From contig ML976678.1 in NCBI GenBank assembly GCA_010015655.1, forward strand, positions 573,693-637,692: a stretch of DNA of 64,000 bases, read 5' to 3'. Source of the DNA: Bimuria novae-zelandiae CBS 107.79 (Eukaryota; Ascomycota; Dothideomycetes; Pleosporales; Didymosphaeriaceae). The position numbers and the translations under genes are program-made. Below are positions 22,679-33,948 of this stretch, one piece after another. Numbering within the stretch: the first letter of the stretch is position 1; each line of letters starts with the position of its first letter. The notes under the pieces are model-generated. The model had not been told where the DNA came from and made no database searches. It saw only the letters and a list, made by a program, of their open reading frames with translations.

Positions 22679-23944
22679 TCACTCTTCCCACAACCCATGT
22701 ATGTTCCCCAACCCAGTGATTCTCCAAATCCCACTTGGCCCAACCGCCCAAATCTCATCCCTCTCCGCCCCAACAAATTGAAAGTTATTCACGACCTCTC
22801 CGATCTCGATCCGCACCAGCAATTCACCCCACGCGCTCAGCACATCGATCCCCGTCCCCGCCGCACCGAGCACATACCCCTCGTGACTCACATGCAGCCC
22901 ATCCACCGCAAACGTCTGCGCCAGCCAAATCGGCCGCTTCCCGGTAATACACGCTCCCGCGGGCGAGCGCAATACATCGAACGCATACACCGCCCTGCTA
23001 CCGCGGGGGTTGAAATTATATCTCGGGACCTGTGTCGGCGGCACATTTGTGAAGTCCGTAACGCCGGTGTCAGAGATATACATTGTCGTCCCATCAGGAC
23101 TGATGCCGATGCCGTTTGGTTGCTCTAACGTGTTTTCGACAACGCTGAGGGCGCCGGTGGACGGGCGGAAGCGGTATGTAGCGGGTGCGTGGACAGGGTA
23201 CGTGGTTACGTTTATGGCGTAGCCGTACCAGGAGTCTGTGAAGAAGATGTCGCCGTGGGCGTCGATGAAGAGGTCGTTGGGGCTGTTGAGCTTCGTGCCG
23301 AAGTAGTTGTTCACCAGCGTGGTTGTGGTGTTTGTGTAGGGGTCTAGCATGTAGATACCGGGTGATTGCTGGACTGGGGCGCCGGTGGTTGGGTCGGGGA
23401 ATGTGAAGGATGCTTCGGCGGCCCAGTAGATGCGGTTTTTGTACCATTTTCCGCCGTTGACGGCGTAGACTGGTGGGTGAGTGGTGTAGTTTTCAAGAGT
23501 GGGGGGCGTGGTGTTTAGGTTTATGAGTTGTTGCTCGTATATGCCTTGGTGGGGGAGGGAGAAGATGAGTACGTTTAGATCTGGGACGTAGACGGGCGCT
23601 TCGTGGATGCTGTCGTTGCGGGTGTCGAACATGCGTTCCACTTTGGGCGCTGAACCGATGATTTCTAATCCACGCGATTGATCGAAGACGATGAATGAGG
23701 CATTTTGCAAGAGCTGGAAGGAGGAATCCGATGGTACCTCTGTGTTGATAAAGTTATCTTCTTCCGGATCCGGGTTGTTTCGCGCGAATGGATATGGAAG
23801 AACTGAGGCGTAGCGGTTCACACACGCAACGCTGGTAATGTTCTCAAAGCCTAGGCAAGTTTCAATCGTAGGAGGCGAGAAGCCGGCTTGTGCAACTACT
23901 CCCGTCGCGTATAAGAACAATAGCATCGTTGTAGCGCGCAACAT
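22679..23944 (-). CDS. Secreted SMP-30/gluconolactonase-like beta-propeller
   Basis: Single exon, 421 residues from ATG 23944. This start gives a signal peptide (MLRATTMLLFLYATGVVAQA); the frame extends further upstream without a better start. The body matches the fungal lactonohydrolase type of SMP-30/Gluconolactonase/LRE-like propeller: NGGKWYKNRIYWAAE, SPNDLFIDAHGDIFFTDSWYG, LEQPNGIGISPDGTTMYISD, and FAVDGLHVSHEGYVLG. Metal-binding residues usual for the family (Asn and Asp in SPNDL and in PNGIG/SPDG, and FTDSWYG) are present. There are several NxT/S sites, fitting a secreted glycoprotein. It would hydrolyse a sugar-type lactone or ester; the substrate is open. It converges with the AIM6-like gene. 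Confidence 0.85.
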   Translation of the reverse strand: MLRATTMLLFLYATGVVAQAGFSPPTIETCLGFENITSVACVNRYASVLPYPFARNNPDPEEDNFINTEVPSDSSFQLLQNASFIVFDQSRGLEIIGSAPKVERMFDTRNDSIHEAPVYVPDLNVLIFSLPHQGIYEQQLINLNTTPPTLENYTTHPPVYAVNGGKWYKNRIYWAAEASFTFPDPTTGAPVQQSPGIYMLDPYTNTTTTLVNNYFGTKLNSPNDLFIDAHGDIFFTDSWYGYAINVTTYPVHAPATYRFRPSTGALSVVENTLEQPNGIGISPDGTTMYISDTGVTDFTNVPPTQVPRYNFNPRGSRAVYAFDVLRSPAGACITGKRPIWLAQTFAVDGLHVSHEGYVLGAAGTGIDVLSAWGELLVRIEIGEVVNNFQFVGAERDEIWAVGPSGIWRITGLGNIHGLWEE

Positions 23945-24543
23945 TGTATGCTCTTTGTGACGGTTCAGTATAGAAGCTTGGGCCACCCGCGTACATGCGG
24001 CCCGTGCACGTGATCCATGTGCACGTGATCCACAGTATATAGCTCTATAGAGTAGCTTCTCAATCAAAACAACGATTGCCTCAACACTCTTTTCGACGTG
24101 ACACTCTTCATTGAAGTTTTCGTTAGATCGGGTCAACTCGCAGTGTTTCTTGAAATATGCGACGCCCAGTCCCAGCAGGAAATGTTAAATTAAGGTCGAA
24201 AGCTTGTGCATGACTAGGAGCAATCTCTGCTTGTTTGCCCAGACATCTCCATCAACTTTTAGATCCGCCTCCGCGAAGTAGGCTAAAGGAAACCGGGCTG
24301 GGATCTTGTTTACAACAGCAGCTAACTCTTCTTGTAGCTTTATCGTGTCTTTGTGACACAGCTGTGACCGGGATTCCATGATGAATGGTAAGTCTCGGAT
24401 GCAACTCCATTATCGTGTGTTCTCTAGGCCGAAGCCTAGTGTACATGCATAACGTGTGACCCTCACCGTCGGTAACTGACCCCTCACGCCCACGAAAAAG
24501 TGGCAGATGGCGCACTAACTATATCCTCCCAGAACTAACTAAA
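23945..24543. other. Promoter of the gluconolactonase-like gene and spacer up to the transposon nest
   Basis: Apart from the tandem CACGTG sites and a TATA-like stretch (minus-strand tatatac near 24036-24042, about 90 nt from the ATG), I see nothing that codes. Base composition is normal, so RIP has not visibly leaked this far. Confidence 0.5.
24004..24033. promoter_or_regulatory. Tandem CACGTG (E-box) sites
   Basis: The 15-bp unit gtgcacgtgatccat is repeated directly with one change. Each copy contains the palindrome CACGTG (24007-24012 and 24022-24027). They lie about 65-80 nt upstream of the gluconolactonase-like start codon and next to its TATA-like stretch. CACGTG is bound by bHLH factors such as the Cbf1/Pho4 type; control by one is inference. 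Confidence 0.4.
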
Positions 24544-25827
24544 GTAACATCCGTCCCTGGATTACCAGACACCCCATGTGACCGGACAAACTATTGGTAC
24601 TTTAACTTTTAGCAGCTACACAACCTATACGTATCCCTTGCACCGGCAACATCGCCCGCACACGGACCACCTCTTGATAGCCAATCAGATAATTAATTAC
24701 CAAAACACCAAGACCTGCGTCATGATATTAGCAATTATTAATTACTAGCTAAAACACGACTTTTTTAAAATTTCTAGTATATGCAAGCATGCCAAAACGT
24801 GCAGCGCCTATTAGTAATAATCCTAACTTTATAAAATTTATAAAGCATAGTTAAAAAGATAGTATTTTACCTAACTTACCGCGCACGCCGCCAGCTACCT
24901 AGCAACTACTTAAAATAAATAATCTATATACTTTTAGACGCGCTTAGTTACCTTAGCATGTAGACGTTAATTCTCCTATTTCCTTATTTAACTTGTTTTA
25001 CGACGCTAAGCTTCTTAATTAAATCGCATACTATATAAATCAGTACGCTAAAAAGCTTTAAGCTAAAGCGCCGTTAACGCCTAACCGCTATAGATAGAAA
25101 CTAACGTCGCTAAGCGAGCTATATACCTACTTTAGAATTATTATATACATGGCGCTTTATAAAGAGCCGTCGCTTAAGGAGTATTAGCGGAAACTTCATG
25201 GGACAGCGCCTACGCACAAAGTCAACCTCTACATGTCGCAGAAACGCTAGGAGCAGCTAGATTAATACTTATACCTAATAGAGGTTAATTAGAGCTTTAA
25301 ATCGCCCTTTAGCTAAGTATAGGGTCTCTTAGAGTTATTACGCGAGCGCAGCTTTAAGTACTAAACTCTTAGTAAGCACCTCTACGTTAATAAGGTAATA
25401 GTAAGATTTACAGGATACGCGAGTAAGGTCGTTATAATTAAAATAAAGCTAACGCTAGAGGGGTATAAAATCTAGTATTTAGCTAATAATAAAATAATTC
25501 TAAACTGGTTATTTCATGCTAGAGGTGCCGGGCGAGGTCCGGTAAACTTACTTACTCTTACAGGAGCAGAAACGCCGCCCTTTACGCTAACTAAGTCTGT
25601 TCCTATTACTCTCGTACTTGCTAAGGACGCTGCCGGGCGTCGTTAATTTCCGCCAAATTACTACATTATCTAGGACGATAATCTCTTTAACACTATCCCT
25701 ATACTTAAATACTTAAAAGATAATAGCGTAGGGTGCGCGGGCACTATAAGGACGACAAAGATAGCGACAAAGGAGAGATTTAAGTTAAACGCGACGGTAG
25801 AGCTAACGTCTAAGGCGCCTATAGTAG

Positions 25828-26272
25828 TGTTACGGACCAGAAGTCGACGGTGGGACGACAGGCCTTATGACGACAACCAGGCCCCACCTCCGACTTACGT
25901 AATGTCCTAGGCTGTCCCAGGCGCCAAGACTATGGGATATTATGGGACCACGTGACCCAGGGTCACGTGACGTCCCAGGAAATCCCATGGGATCCCACAA
26001 GGTTAGGATATAGGATACCATGGGACTCTATGGGACAAGGAGGATATATATACAGGATGGTTTCCTTTATACGCTCCTTATAGTTAACTAAAATATCTTC
26101 TGTGCAAGTACCTTCTCCTATATAAACTAATAGTTATCTTATTTATTATAAGATTAGATTATTTAACCGCGCTTAATTGTCGCATCAACTCGTACTATTA
26201 AATAACCCGTAAGACGCCTTATTACCTTACCGCCCTAACCTAGATCAGACTAAGCGAGTGCACCTCATAACA
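25828..26272 (+). repeat. 5' LTR of gypsy element A
   Basis: 445 bp, TGTTA...TAACA. It contains several copies of the hexamer TGGGAC/GTCCCA around palindromes such as tcccatgggatccc, just upstream of a TATA-like run (gatatatatac near 26044-26054). Confidence 0.95.
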
Positions 26273-26295
26273 CTTTAACTACCCTACAGTACAAC

Positions 26296-29200
26296 ATGGC
26301 AGGACTAAGCACCACCCTAGCAGCCAAGCCCGCTGCCCCGGCCCTAATAGCCTAAATCCAGGACCGAGACCCTGTAGAAGTCGTGGCCGAACAAGCAGCT
26401 TAGATCTCTCAGCTCTAAGAAATCATCAACGAGATGGGCGAGAAGATGAGTAAGTGGGAGGATACGAAGCATTAACTAAAGGTTCCGAAGCCAGAACCCT
26501 ACACTAGAAAGGGTTACCTAGGAACGTTCCTGACGCAGATAGAACTATTTAACTATTATAACCTAGGGAGGTTTAAGATAGAATAAGATAAGATCTTGAT
26601 CGCTTGCATGAACATGCAGGACAAGGTAGCTATATAGGCCTAACTAATAATTAACGATTTCCTTAAGCATAGCGAGCTTAAGAAATGCGAATTAGAAGCT
26701 ATAAAGGAAGCCTTTAAAAGTTAGGAGTCCTTTCGCAAGGCTATAAGAAGAATGTTTAGCATAATTAATAAAAAACACTAGGCAGAGATACGCCTTTAAC
26801 AACTCTAATAAGAAAGGTTAGTGATACTCTACACACTAGAGTTTAAGCAGATCACAGTAGAACTAAAGGGATAGAGAAAAGCCCCACTTATAATCGCCTA
26901 TTATAACGGGCTAAAAGAATTAGTTAAGGACGAACTAGTACACTAGGCAAAGGCAGACGATTTAGACAAACTTATAAACAACGCTATTACCACGGACAAC
27001 CGCCTCTTTAAGCGAAAACTAGAGAAGCAACATAGCAGCCGAATATCCTCTAAGAGGGACTCGGGAAATCGACCTATAGCCAGGGACCAAGACAGAGACG
27101 TTATTATAACTAATAAAGCCCGCTAGCACAAGAAACAGGCAAATAAGGGCAAGAGGCCCTAGAAGTCCTATTAGCGAAAGGATAGACTTTCGCCTAAGGA
27201 ACGTAAACGAAGGTTTAAAAACAAGACATGCCTACGTTATAGAGAGCAAGGACACTTTGCTAAGGACTATAAAAAGCAGAAAACTAAGGTTAATATAACT
27301 AACCTCGTCTAAGTAGCAATGGCTACTCTTACACTAGCGGTAACAAACGAAGTAGATCTTACACAAGAGATCCTAGAATTAGCTAAATAGCAGGAGGAAC
27401 GAATAGTCCTCTAAAAACACTAGATCTATTAGTAGCTCGCCAATAATATCTATTAGATATGTAATAATAAGTTACACCACTTATTATAATGCAAAGCGAA
27501 GGTTACCGTGCAAGGACCGCACGCATAGAACGTCTATTAGCTTACTAAGAAACTATAAGGCCCACTAGAACAGTACCTACGTTAGGTAACAGCACTTAAG
27601 CAATATAATTACGCTAAATAGTAGTAATACACGCGCAAAGGATGCCGTTAGCATTCTAAGGCCTAAGTCTAGACCGCATATATTCTAGGGGACTCTAAGC
27701 ATTATTGCTTAAAGAAGAACTAGTGTAATATACCTAATAACTACTATAAGCATTTTCCTGTATACTAGACAAAGCACCACAAGTGGAATAGGTAGCACAC
27801 ATGCTTTAAGGATAACTGCGAACTACACTAATAGTAGAAATTTAAGATAGGATAGTTTCCTTAGGGCCTAGATCCTCGCGACCTTAACACGACGATAGGG
27901 AACACCCAACTAAGAGAGGACGAAGACTATATAAAGCTTACTTAGGATTAATATAACCTATAGTACTTAGCGCACCTAAGCCTTTAAAAAAAAGTAGCCT
28001 TAGCACAGGAAGGTTTAAAGCATAACGCCTTATTAAACTACAAATGCCTTACCCTAAGATGTACCTAGCACGGAATGCCCGGAGTATACGAATCCAACAG
28101 GATCCGAGAATCCTATACCATATACCAGCAACGATATACGTGGTATAAGGTATAGAAAGTCTCTACGCTATCTAAGGTCTAAGGCTAGATCGAAGAAGCT
28201 AACGCCAGTTGGCCTAAAATCTCGGATAATAAATCCGATAATTTAAAAAACTAGGCTATCACTAGGCAACAAGCCATACTAGTAATAGTGCAATTATTAT
28301 GGCTTATTAAGTGAACACTTGCTAAGTTAAGAAACGCTTAATTAAGGACATTACAGTACACGGGTGCCGTATACGAGCACTAATTAACCCAGGGGTAGAC
28401 GCGTGTCTAATATCCCTAGGAGTAGTTAAAAAATATAATATGCTATATTAGAATAAGAAAACACTACTATAAATAAGACTCGCGGACAGGACCCGATCGC
28501 AAGGATACGGTAATAGTTAGTTACGGTTAGAAACCGCACTAGTATAGGTTAATATTAAGGGCCTGGAAAGCTAACACATATTCACCATCGCGGAGATAGG
28601 TGATATTAAGGCCATTATTAGATATGAATGGCTTGAACGATATAATCTAGAGATAAACTAGATATCTAGGACGATCCTACCCAGGAAAAAGCTGACAATG
28701 ACTCTGGATAAGTCTTGGTAATAGGAGAAACTTCAGGAACCTTAGGCAAGAAAGAAGTATAATATATCTATAATATAGGAGATATTAATTTATAAAATAA
28801 ATTAAGTTATATAACGACACCTAGAATAGGTGCGTTGTATGTAGGTACAATTAGCTAAGATAGTTAATAAGAACCCTAGTCTGCCGACAGAATACAAGGA
28901 ATTCGCAGACTTGTTTAAGGAATATAATAAGATAGTCTTACCTAAACACTAGGAGTAGGATCACGAAATACTACTAGTAGAGGGAGCTAAGTTATGGCTA
29001 GAGCGCCTAAGGCCTCTTACACAAGACTAGAAAAGAGAGTTAAAAGAGCTATTAGAAAAGAATCTCCACTTAGGGAAATAGCGGCCTAGTTAGAGTCCTG
29101 CGGCCTTCCCAATACTCTTTGTACTAAAGAAAGACGGCAGACTTTGGCTCTATATAGACTATAGGCAGCTAAACGCCTTAATAATTAAGAACTAATACCC

Positions 29201-31800
29201 TTTACCCCTAATTACGGAGCTCATGGATCGACTCCGCGGAGCCAAGTGGTTCACAAAATTTAACATCCGGGACAGATTCTATCGAATACAAATCGCTAGA
29301 GGACACGAATAGAAAACTGCCTTTCGTACACGATATAGTCTTTTCGAGTACATAGTTATGCTAATAGGCCTAATAAACGCCCTAGCAACCTTTTAGGAAC
29401 TTATAAACTAAGTTCTATATAAATACTTAGACGTATTCTGCACAGCGTATCTAGATAATATGCTAATCTATTTAAGCGGTTCCTTAAAGGAACATAAAGA
29501 GCACGTTTAAAAGGTACTTTAGAAACTACAGGAGCACAGGCTACTTTTATACCTAAAGAAATACGAGTTTTACGTCACGGAAACAAAGTACCTAGGATTC
29601 GTGATATCCCGAGAGGGCGTTAAGATAGATCCAAAGAAGATCGCGATAATAGAAGAATAGCTACTACTAAAATTAGTAAAGGATATCTAGTCTTTTTTAG
29701 GCTTTACTAACTTCTATCGCAAATTTATTAGGAACTACTCTAAGACAATCGCTCTGCTAACCGAGCTTACGAAGATTAGTAAATGGCGACTATTATAAAA
29801 GGAGGAACGAGAGGCTTTTAAGAAGCTAAAGCGCCTGTTTCTGACCACGCCATTACTACAGATATATAACCCCGAACGGCAACATCGCATCTACACCAAC
29901 GCATTAGACTACGCGCTAGGAGCTGTACTCCTATAAGAATGCGACGATAAGAAATAGAAACTAGTGTTCTACTATTTAAGGAAGTTCTTAAGAGTAGAAC
30001 TTAACTATAAGATCTATAATAAGGAACTCCTAGTAATTGTGAATTACTTTAAGTAATAGGAAGCACAGCTTAAGGGAGCTAGACACTAGGTAGAAGTATT
30101 TTCTAATTACTTAAATCTTACTCGCTTCACAACAACGAAGAAGCTTAATCGAAGACAGGCTAAATAGTCTAAATAACTAGCAGAATATAACTTTTAAATT
30201 ACCTACCTAGTAAGGAGTGCTAATAGAGCGGCAGACGCACTTAGTTAATGCTCTAACCTTATAGAAGAAGAAGGTAGTCTAGACCATAACGCTATTCTTA
30301 TAAAAGCAAGGGATAGAACCCTGCGCTATAACAAAACATAACTCGCGCTAACATTGGATGCGCGACGTGTGGACTTTACCTATTACGGACCACCTGTGGA
30401 CAGCGCCCAGGACTACGCCGGGCTCACGAACGAAGATTGGCACGCATACGATCTCTAAGAAACCATGAAATTACCCACGAAGGACCACAGGAATAGGGTT
30501 AGAATATATGAATAAGCAGCACCGCTGCTAATTAGAATGCTACATAAAGACAAGGACTAGGGACACCCAGGAATCGCGGAAACAACGCGTAGGATCGCGA
30601 ATGAATACGCTATTCCTAGGTTGCGACTATTAGTATAGAAGGTTATTGGCAACTGTTTAGCATGTTACTAAAATAAGCCTAAGAGACATAAGCCCTACAG
30701 CCTTTTGCAGCTACTGCAACTACCCCTATAACTATAGTCTAGTGTAACTATAGACTTTATTATGAAGCTACTAGCATTATTAGCACTAGGGAATAAACGC
30801 CTATATAATTTAATCTTAGTTATAGTTAATTAACTTACTAAGGAATCAAGATTTATGCCAATCCGAGAGGCCATGCTAGCTAAAAAACTTACCTATATAG
30901 TGGAACAAGAACTTGTTGCACAAGTTAGATAACTAGATAAGTTTATTACTAATAGAGTAAAAATATTCACATCTTCGTACTGGACCACGTTTATAGCAAA
31001 ATTAGGGATAAAATATAAGCTTACGACGAGCTTCTACCCCCAAACGGACAAACAAACCAAACGAACGAACCAATCCTTGGAATAGTACCTTTAGATATAT
31101 GTAAACAAGCTTTAAGACAACTAGGTTAAGCTATTACTAATAGCCTAGTTAGCATACAATAGCGCAAAATCGGCAACCACAGGGCACTTACCCTACTACG
31201 CCAACCATGGATGTAAACCAATGGCTTACCGGGATCCACTAGATATTAAAAGCGTCGCGAAGAACGCAACCAAAAAAGTAGAACTTATATAAGAATTATA
31301 TAAAATATTACGTAAGAACATTGCCTAGCAGAACTTACGAATAGTAAGAAGCGTAAATAAGAAAAGGATTAAGGGACTAACCTTTAAGGAGGGGGATAGA
31401 GTTCTCCTCTTATAAAAAAACCTTAAAACGACACGACTAAGTAAGAAACTAGACAACCTTTAAAAAGGACTATTCAAAATCTAAGAAGTTAGAGGCCTAG
31501 TTAATTTTAAACTATAATTACCCACAGACACACGCATACACCCAGTTTTCTATAAATTATTACTAGAACTAGCACCACTAGACGCCGAACTAGAAATATA
31601 ACTCGAACTCAAGGACGAGGAATATAAGGTCGAAGCAATTAAAGACCTATAGAAAATCAAACGTCAGTACAAGTACCTGGTGAAATGGGAAGGATGGCCG
31701 AAGAGCCATAATACATAGAAACTAGCAAGGAACCTTACTAACTGCAAAGACATTCTGGCGAGGTTCTACTAGGAACACTTAGAGAAGCCTGGGAGATAGA
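26296..31800 (+). pseudogene. Gag-Pol relic of gypsy element A
   Basis: The frame starts with ATG 26296 (MAGLSTTLAAKPAAPALIA) and can be followed through TAG/TAA stops at former CAG, CAA and TGG codons. Marks seen in order: a zinc knuckle near 27229-27270, where one cysteine is now tyrosine; a protease active site near 28385 changed from a D-S/T-G type to NPG; reverse transcriptase around 28990-29600 with YLDN in place of YLDD near 29450; RNase H around 29850-30200; an integrase zinc finger and core around 30500-31300; and a chromodomain at about 31665-31780 (YKYLVKWEGWPKSHNT). No working protein is possible. Confidence 0.85.
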
Positions 31801-31896
31801 GGTCTTAGGTTTATTAAGATTAAAGGGCGGAGGGTAAATAGCCTAGTTAAGGGTAAAGGTACCGGGCATAAGGCCCCCCTCTAGCTATATAACGTC

Positions 31897-32250
31897 TTAG
31901 CCTAACTCTTCTAGCCCCTTAAGGCGTTTAATCTCCTTAATAAATTTTATTAAGTTAGTAAGGAGCTTCTCCTCACGCTTCTTAAGTAAACGTTTTTGCT
32001 TTATTAATTTCTTCCTTTTCGCTTAGGCAGCCTAGAGGGCTACTATAGCTAACTCTTCTTTAGTAGCTATCGCCTCCTCTAAACGCTTAAGCCTGTTTAC
32101 CTTAGAATTAATTCGGGAGAAGTTCGGAACCGCGGGTTCTAGCGGTTTATACTTTATAACGCTATTTTTATAGTAATTACTACACTACGCCTTAAGAGAT
32201 AATAGCTTACAGGTTAAGCCCTTCTTTGCGTAATACTTACAGGACACTAT
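31897..32250 (-). pseudogene. Antisense Zn2Cys6/coiled-coil ORF relic in gypsy element A
   Basis: Minus-strand frame of 118 codons between the chromodomain and the 3' LTR, with only three internal stops (all TAG) and no indels although the region is strongly RIP-mutated. From the Cys codon at 32241 the pattern is C-x2-Y-x6-C-x8-C-x2-Y-x7-Y, which is a Gal4-type Zn2Cys6 cluster with three cysteines turned into tyrosine (TGY to TAY). A Lys/Glu-rich coiled-coil-like tail follows (RLKRLEEAIATKEELAIVAL; KQKRLLKKREEKLL). The presumed start ATG is now ATA at 32250. It aligns with the intact antisense ORF of element B, including the block before the first cysteine. Confidence 0.65.
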
Positions 32251-32360
32251 AGCAATCTAACTAACTAAGTTTATTTAATCTCCAACAGAATAACGATAGA
32301 GGATACTCTAAGAGGACATTGGCTACTGCATGAGGACATGCAGAGGAGGGAGGAGGATAG

Positions 32361-32805
32361 TGTTACGGACCAGAAGTTAACAGTAGGACGACAGGCCTTA
32401 TGACGACAACCAGGCCCCACCTCTAACTTACGTAATGTCCTAGGCTGTCCCAGGCGCCAAGACTATAGGATATTATGGGACCACGTAACCCAGGGTCACG
32501 TGACGTCCCAGGAAATCCCATGGGATCCCACAAGGTTAGGATATGGGATACCATGGGACTCTATGGGACAAGGAGGATATATATACAGGATAGTTTCCTT
32601 TATACGCTCCTTGTAGTTAACTGAAATATCTTCTATGCGAGTACCTTCTCCTATATAGACTAATAGTTATCTTATTTGCTATAAGATTAGATTGTTTAAC
32701 CGCGCTTAATTGTCGCATCAACTCGTACCATTGAATAACCCGTGAGACGCCTCATTACCTTACCGCCCTAACCCGGATCGGACCAAGCGAGTGTACCTTA
32801 TAACA
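32361..32805 (+). repeat. 3' LTR of gypsy element A
   Basis: 445 bp, the same length as the 5' LTR and nearly identical; differences are mainly C/T and G/A. It ends TAACA directly before the AGTAG duplication. Confidence 0.95.
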
Positions 32806-33948
32806 AGTAGCGACGCGCGCCCGCGTAAAGCTAACTAAAGAGCGCTTTAATAGTAACCTTATAAAGCTTAAGACGACGTTTTCGGGCAAGATAGAATAAG
32901 GAGAAACGTACTAGGCGCTCTTAGAGAGCAAGAAAGTCCTATAAGTTACTTAGAGAAATAATTAAGTAGTTCTTTTTACTAGTACTATCGCTAAGGGTAA
33001 GTTTCTCGAGGCTTAACAACATACTAAAACTTACTAATAAAAGTCGCTACCTAGCTACTTACCTCGTTATAAAGCTCCGCTGTCACTCCAAAACCTCTTA
33101 GAGAGACTAAAAACTATTTAAGAAGGCCTTTAGCAACGAGCCTATTAAGTTATTAAGTATACCTAAGATAATAGACGACTATAATAAGCACAAAAGCGAG
33201 GTAGATTAGTTTAACTAGGCAAAGAGCTACTACAGCGTCTAGTAAGCTAAGCGGCGCACATAGAAGCCCCTCTAGTACTTTTTACTAAATCTTATACTTA
33301 ATAACTGTTATAGACTCTCCTCCTACTCCTCCTCTGCCACTGCCAAACGTAGCGGCTACAAGAAGTTCCTATACAACCTTATTAAGTAGTTATTTAAGCG
33401 TGGCGGATAATTAGCAAGGGGCCATAAGAAGCGTAAAAGACTTAATAACGTTATTATTACTAAAGAGAGCGCTTATAAGTCTATAAGGCTATTTAGAAAG
33501 TCCAAGACCTATACTGCTTATGTTGAAAACGCACGTTAATCACACAAGTCTCAGACATCTCGGGCACCTCTGGGTTATGTGTCTGGCAATCCACAGCGAC
33601 GCAAGCGTGCCCAGCGTCCTCCGCGTACTTACTATGGGTGTACGCTTTGCCGCTTGCCTTTATGTAGGCCAGAAATCAGGCCTGAGTGCTGGCAGGAGCA
33701 CCTCCGACGACATTAAACTATTAAGGAAGTTAACACAAAAGCAAGCTTAAGTATTAAGTAATTAGAAGTTAAGACCTCCAGAAATGTAATCTCTATACAA
33801 ATTTCTATACAAACTGCATCAATTCTGGTGTTCTGCCCAGATCGGAGCGATCATCCGATTGGCTATCACCAGGTGGTCCGTGTGCGGGCGATGTTGCCGG
33901 TGCAAGGGATAATAAATATTGTAATAATTCTATAAATATAATTTGCTA

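Larger units (their letters stand above)
25828..32805 (+). mobile_element. Ty3/gypsy (chromovirus-type) retrotransposon A, 6978 bp
   Basis: Both LTRs are exactly 445 bp, begin TGTTA and end TAACA. The element is flanked by a perfect 5-bp target duplication AGTAG (25823-25827 and 32806-32810) and splits the piggyBac-type copy 2. Domain order is Gag, protease, reverse transcriptase, RNase H, integrase, chromodomain, which is the Ty3/gypsy order with the chromovirus tail. An antisense ORF relic lies before the 3' LTR. RIP has introduced dozens of stops, so it is dead. Confidence 0.95.
24634..33909 (+). mobile_element. piggyBac-type transposon copy 2, split by gypsy element A
   Basis: Inverted ends of about 58 bp (tcccttgcaccggcaacatc...) are flanked by TA. 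Without the 6978-bp gypsy insert and its 5-bp duplication it is 2293 bp, matching copies 1 and 3. The transposase relic (start ATG at 24789, MPKRAAPISNNPNF) is heavily RIP-mutated up to 25827 and continues from 32811 to about 33760. The conserved intron is still recognisable near 32998-33055. The C-terminal zinc-finger region around 33640-33700 is nearly intact. Confidence 0.85.

Noticed and set aside
22460..23128. 222-codon plus-strand ORF
   Set aside because: It is antisense to the gluconolactonase-like gene; Pro/His/Arg-rich translation is typical of a shadow frame.
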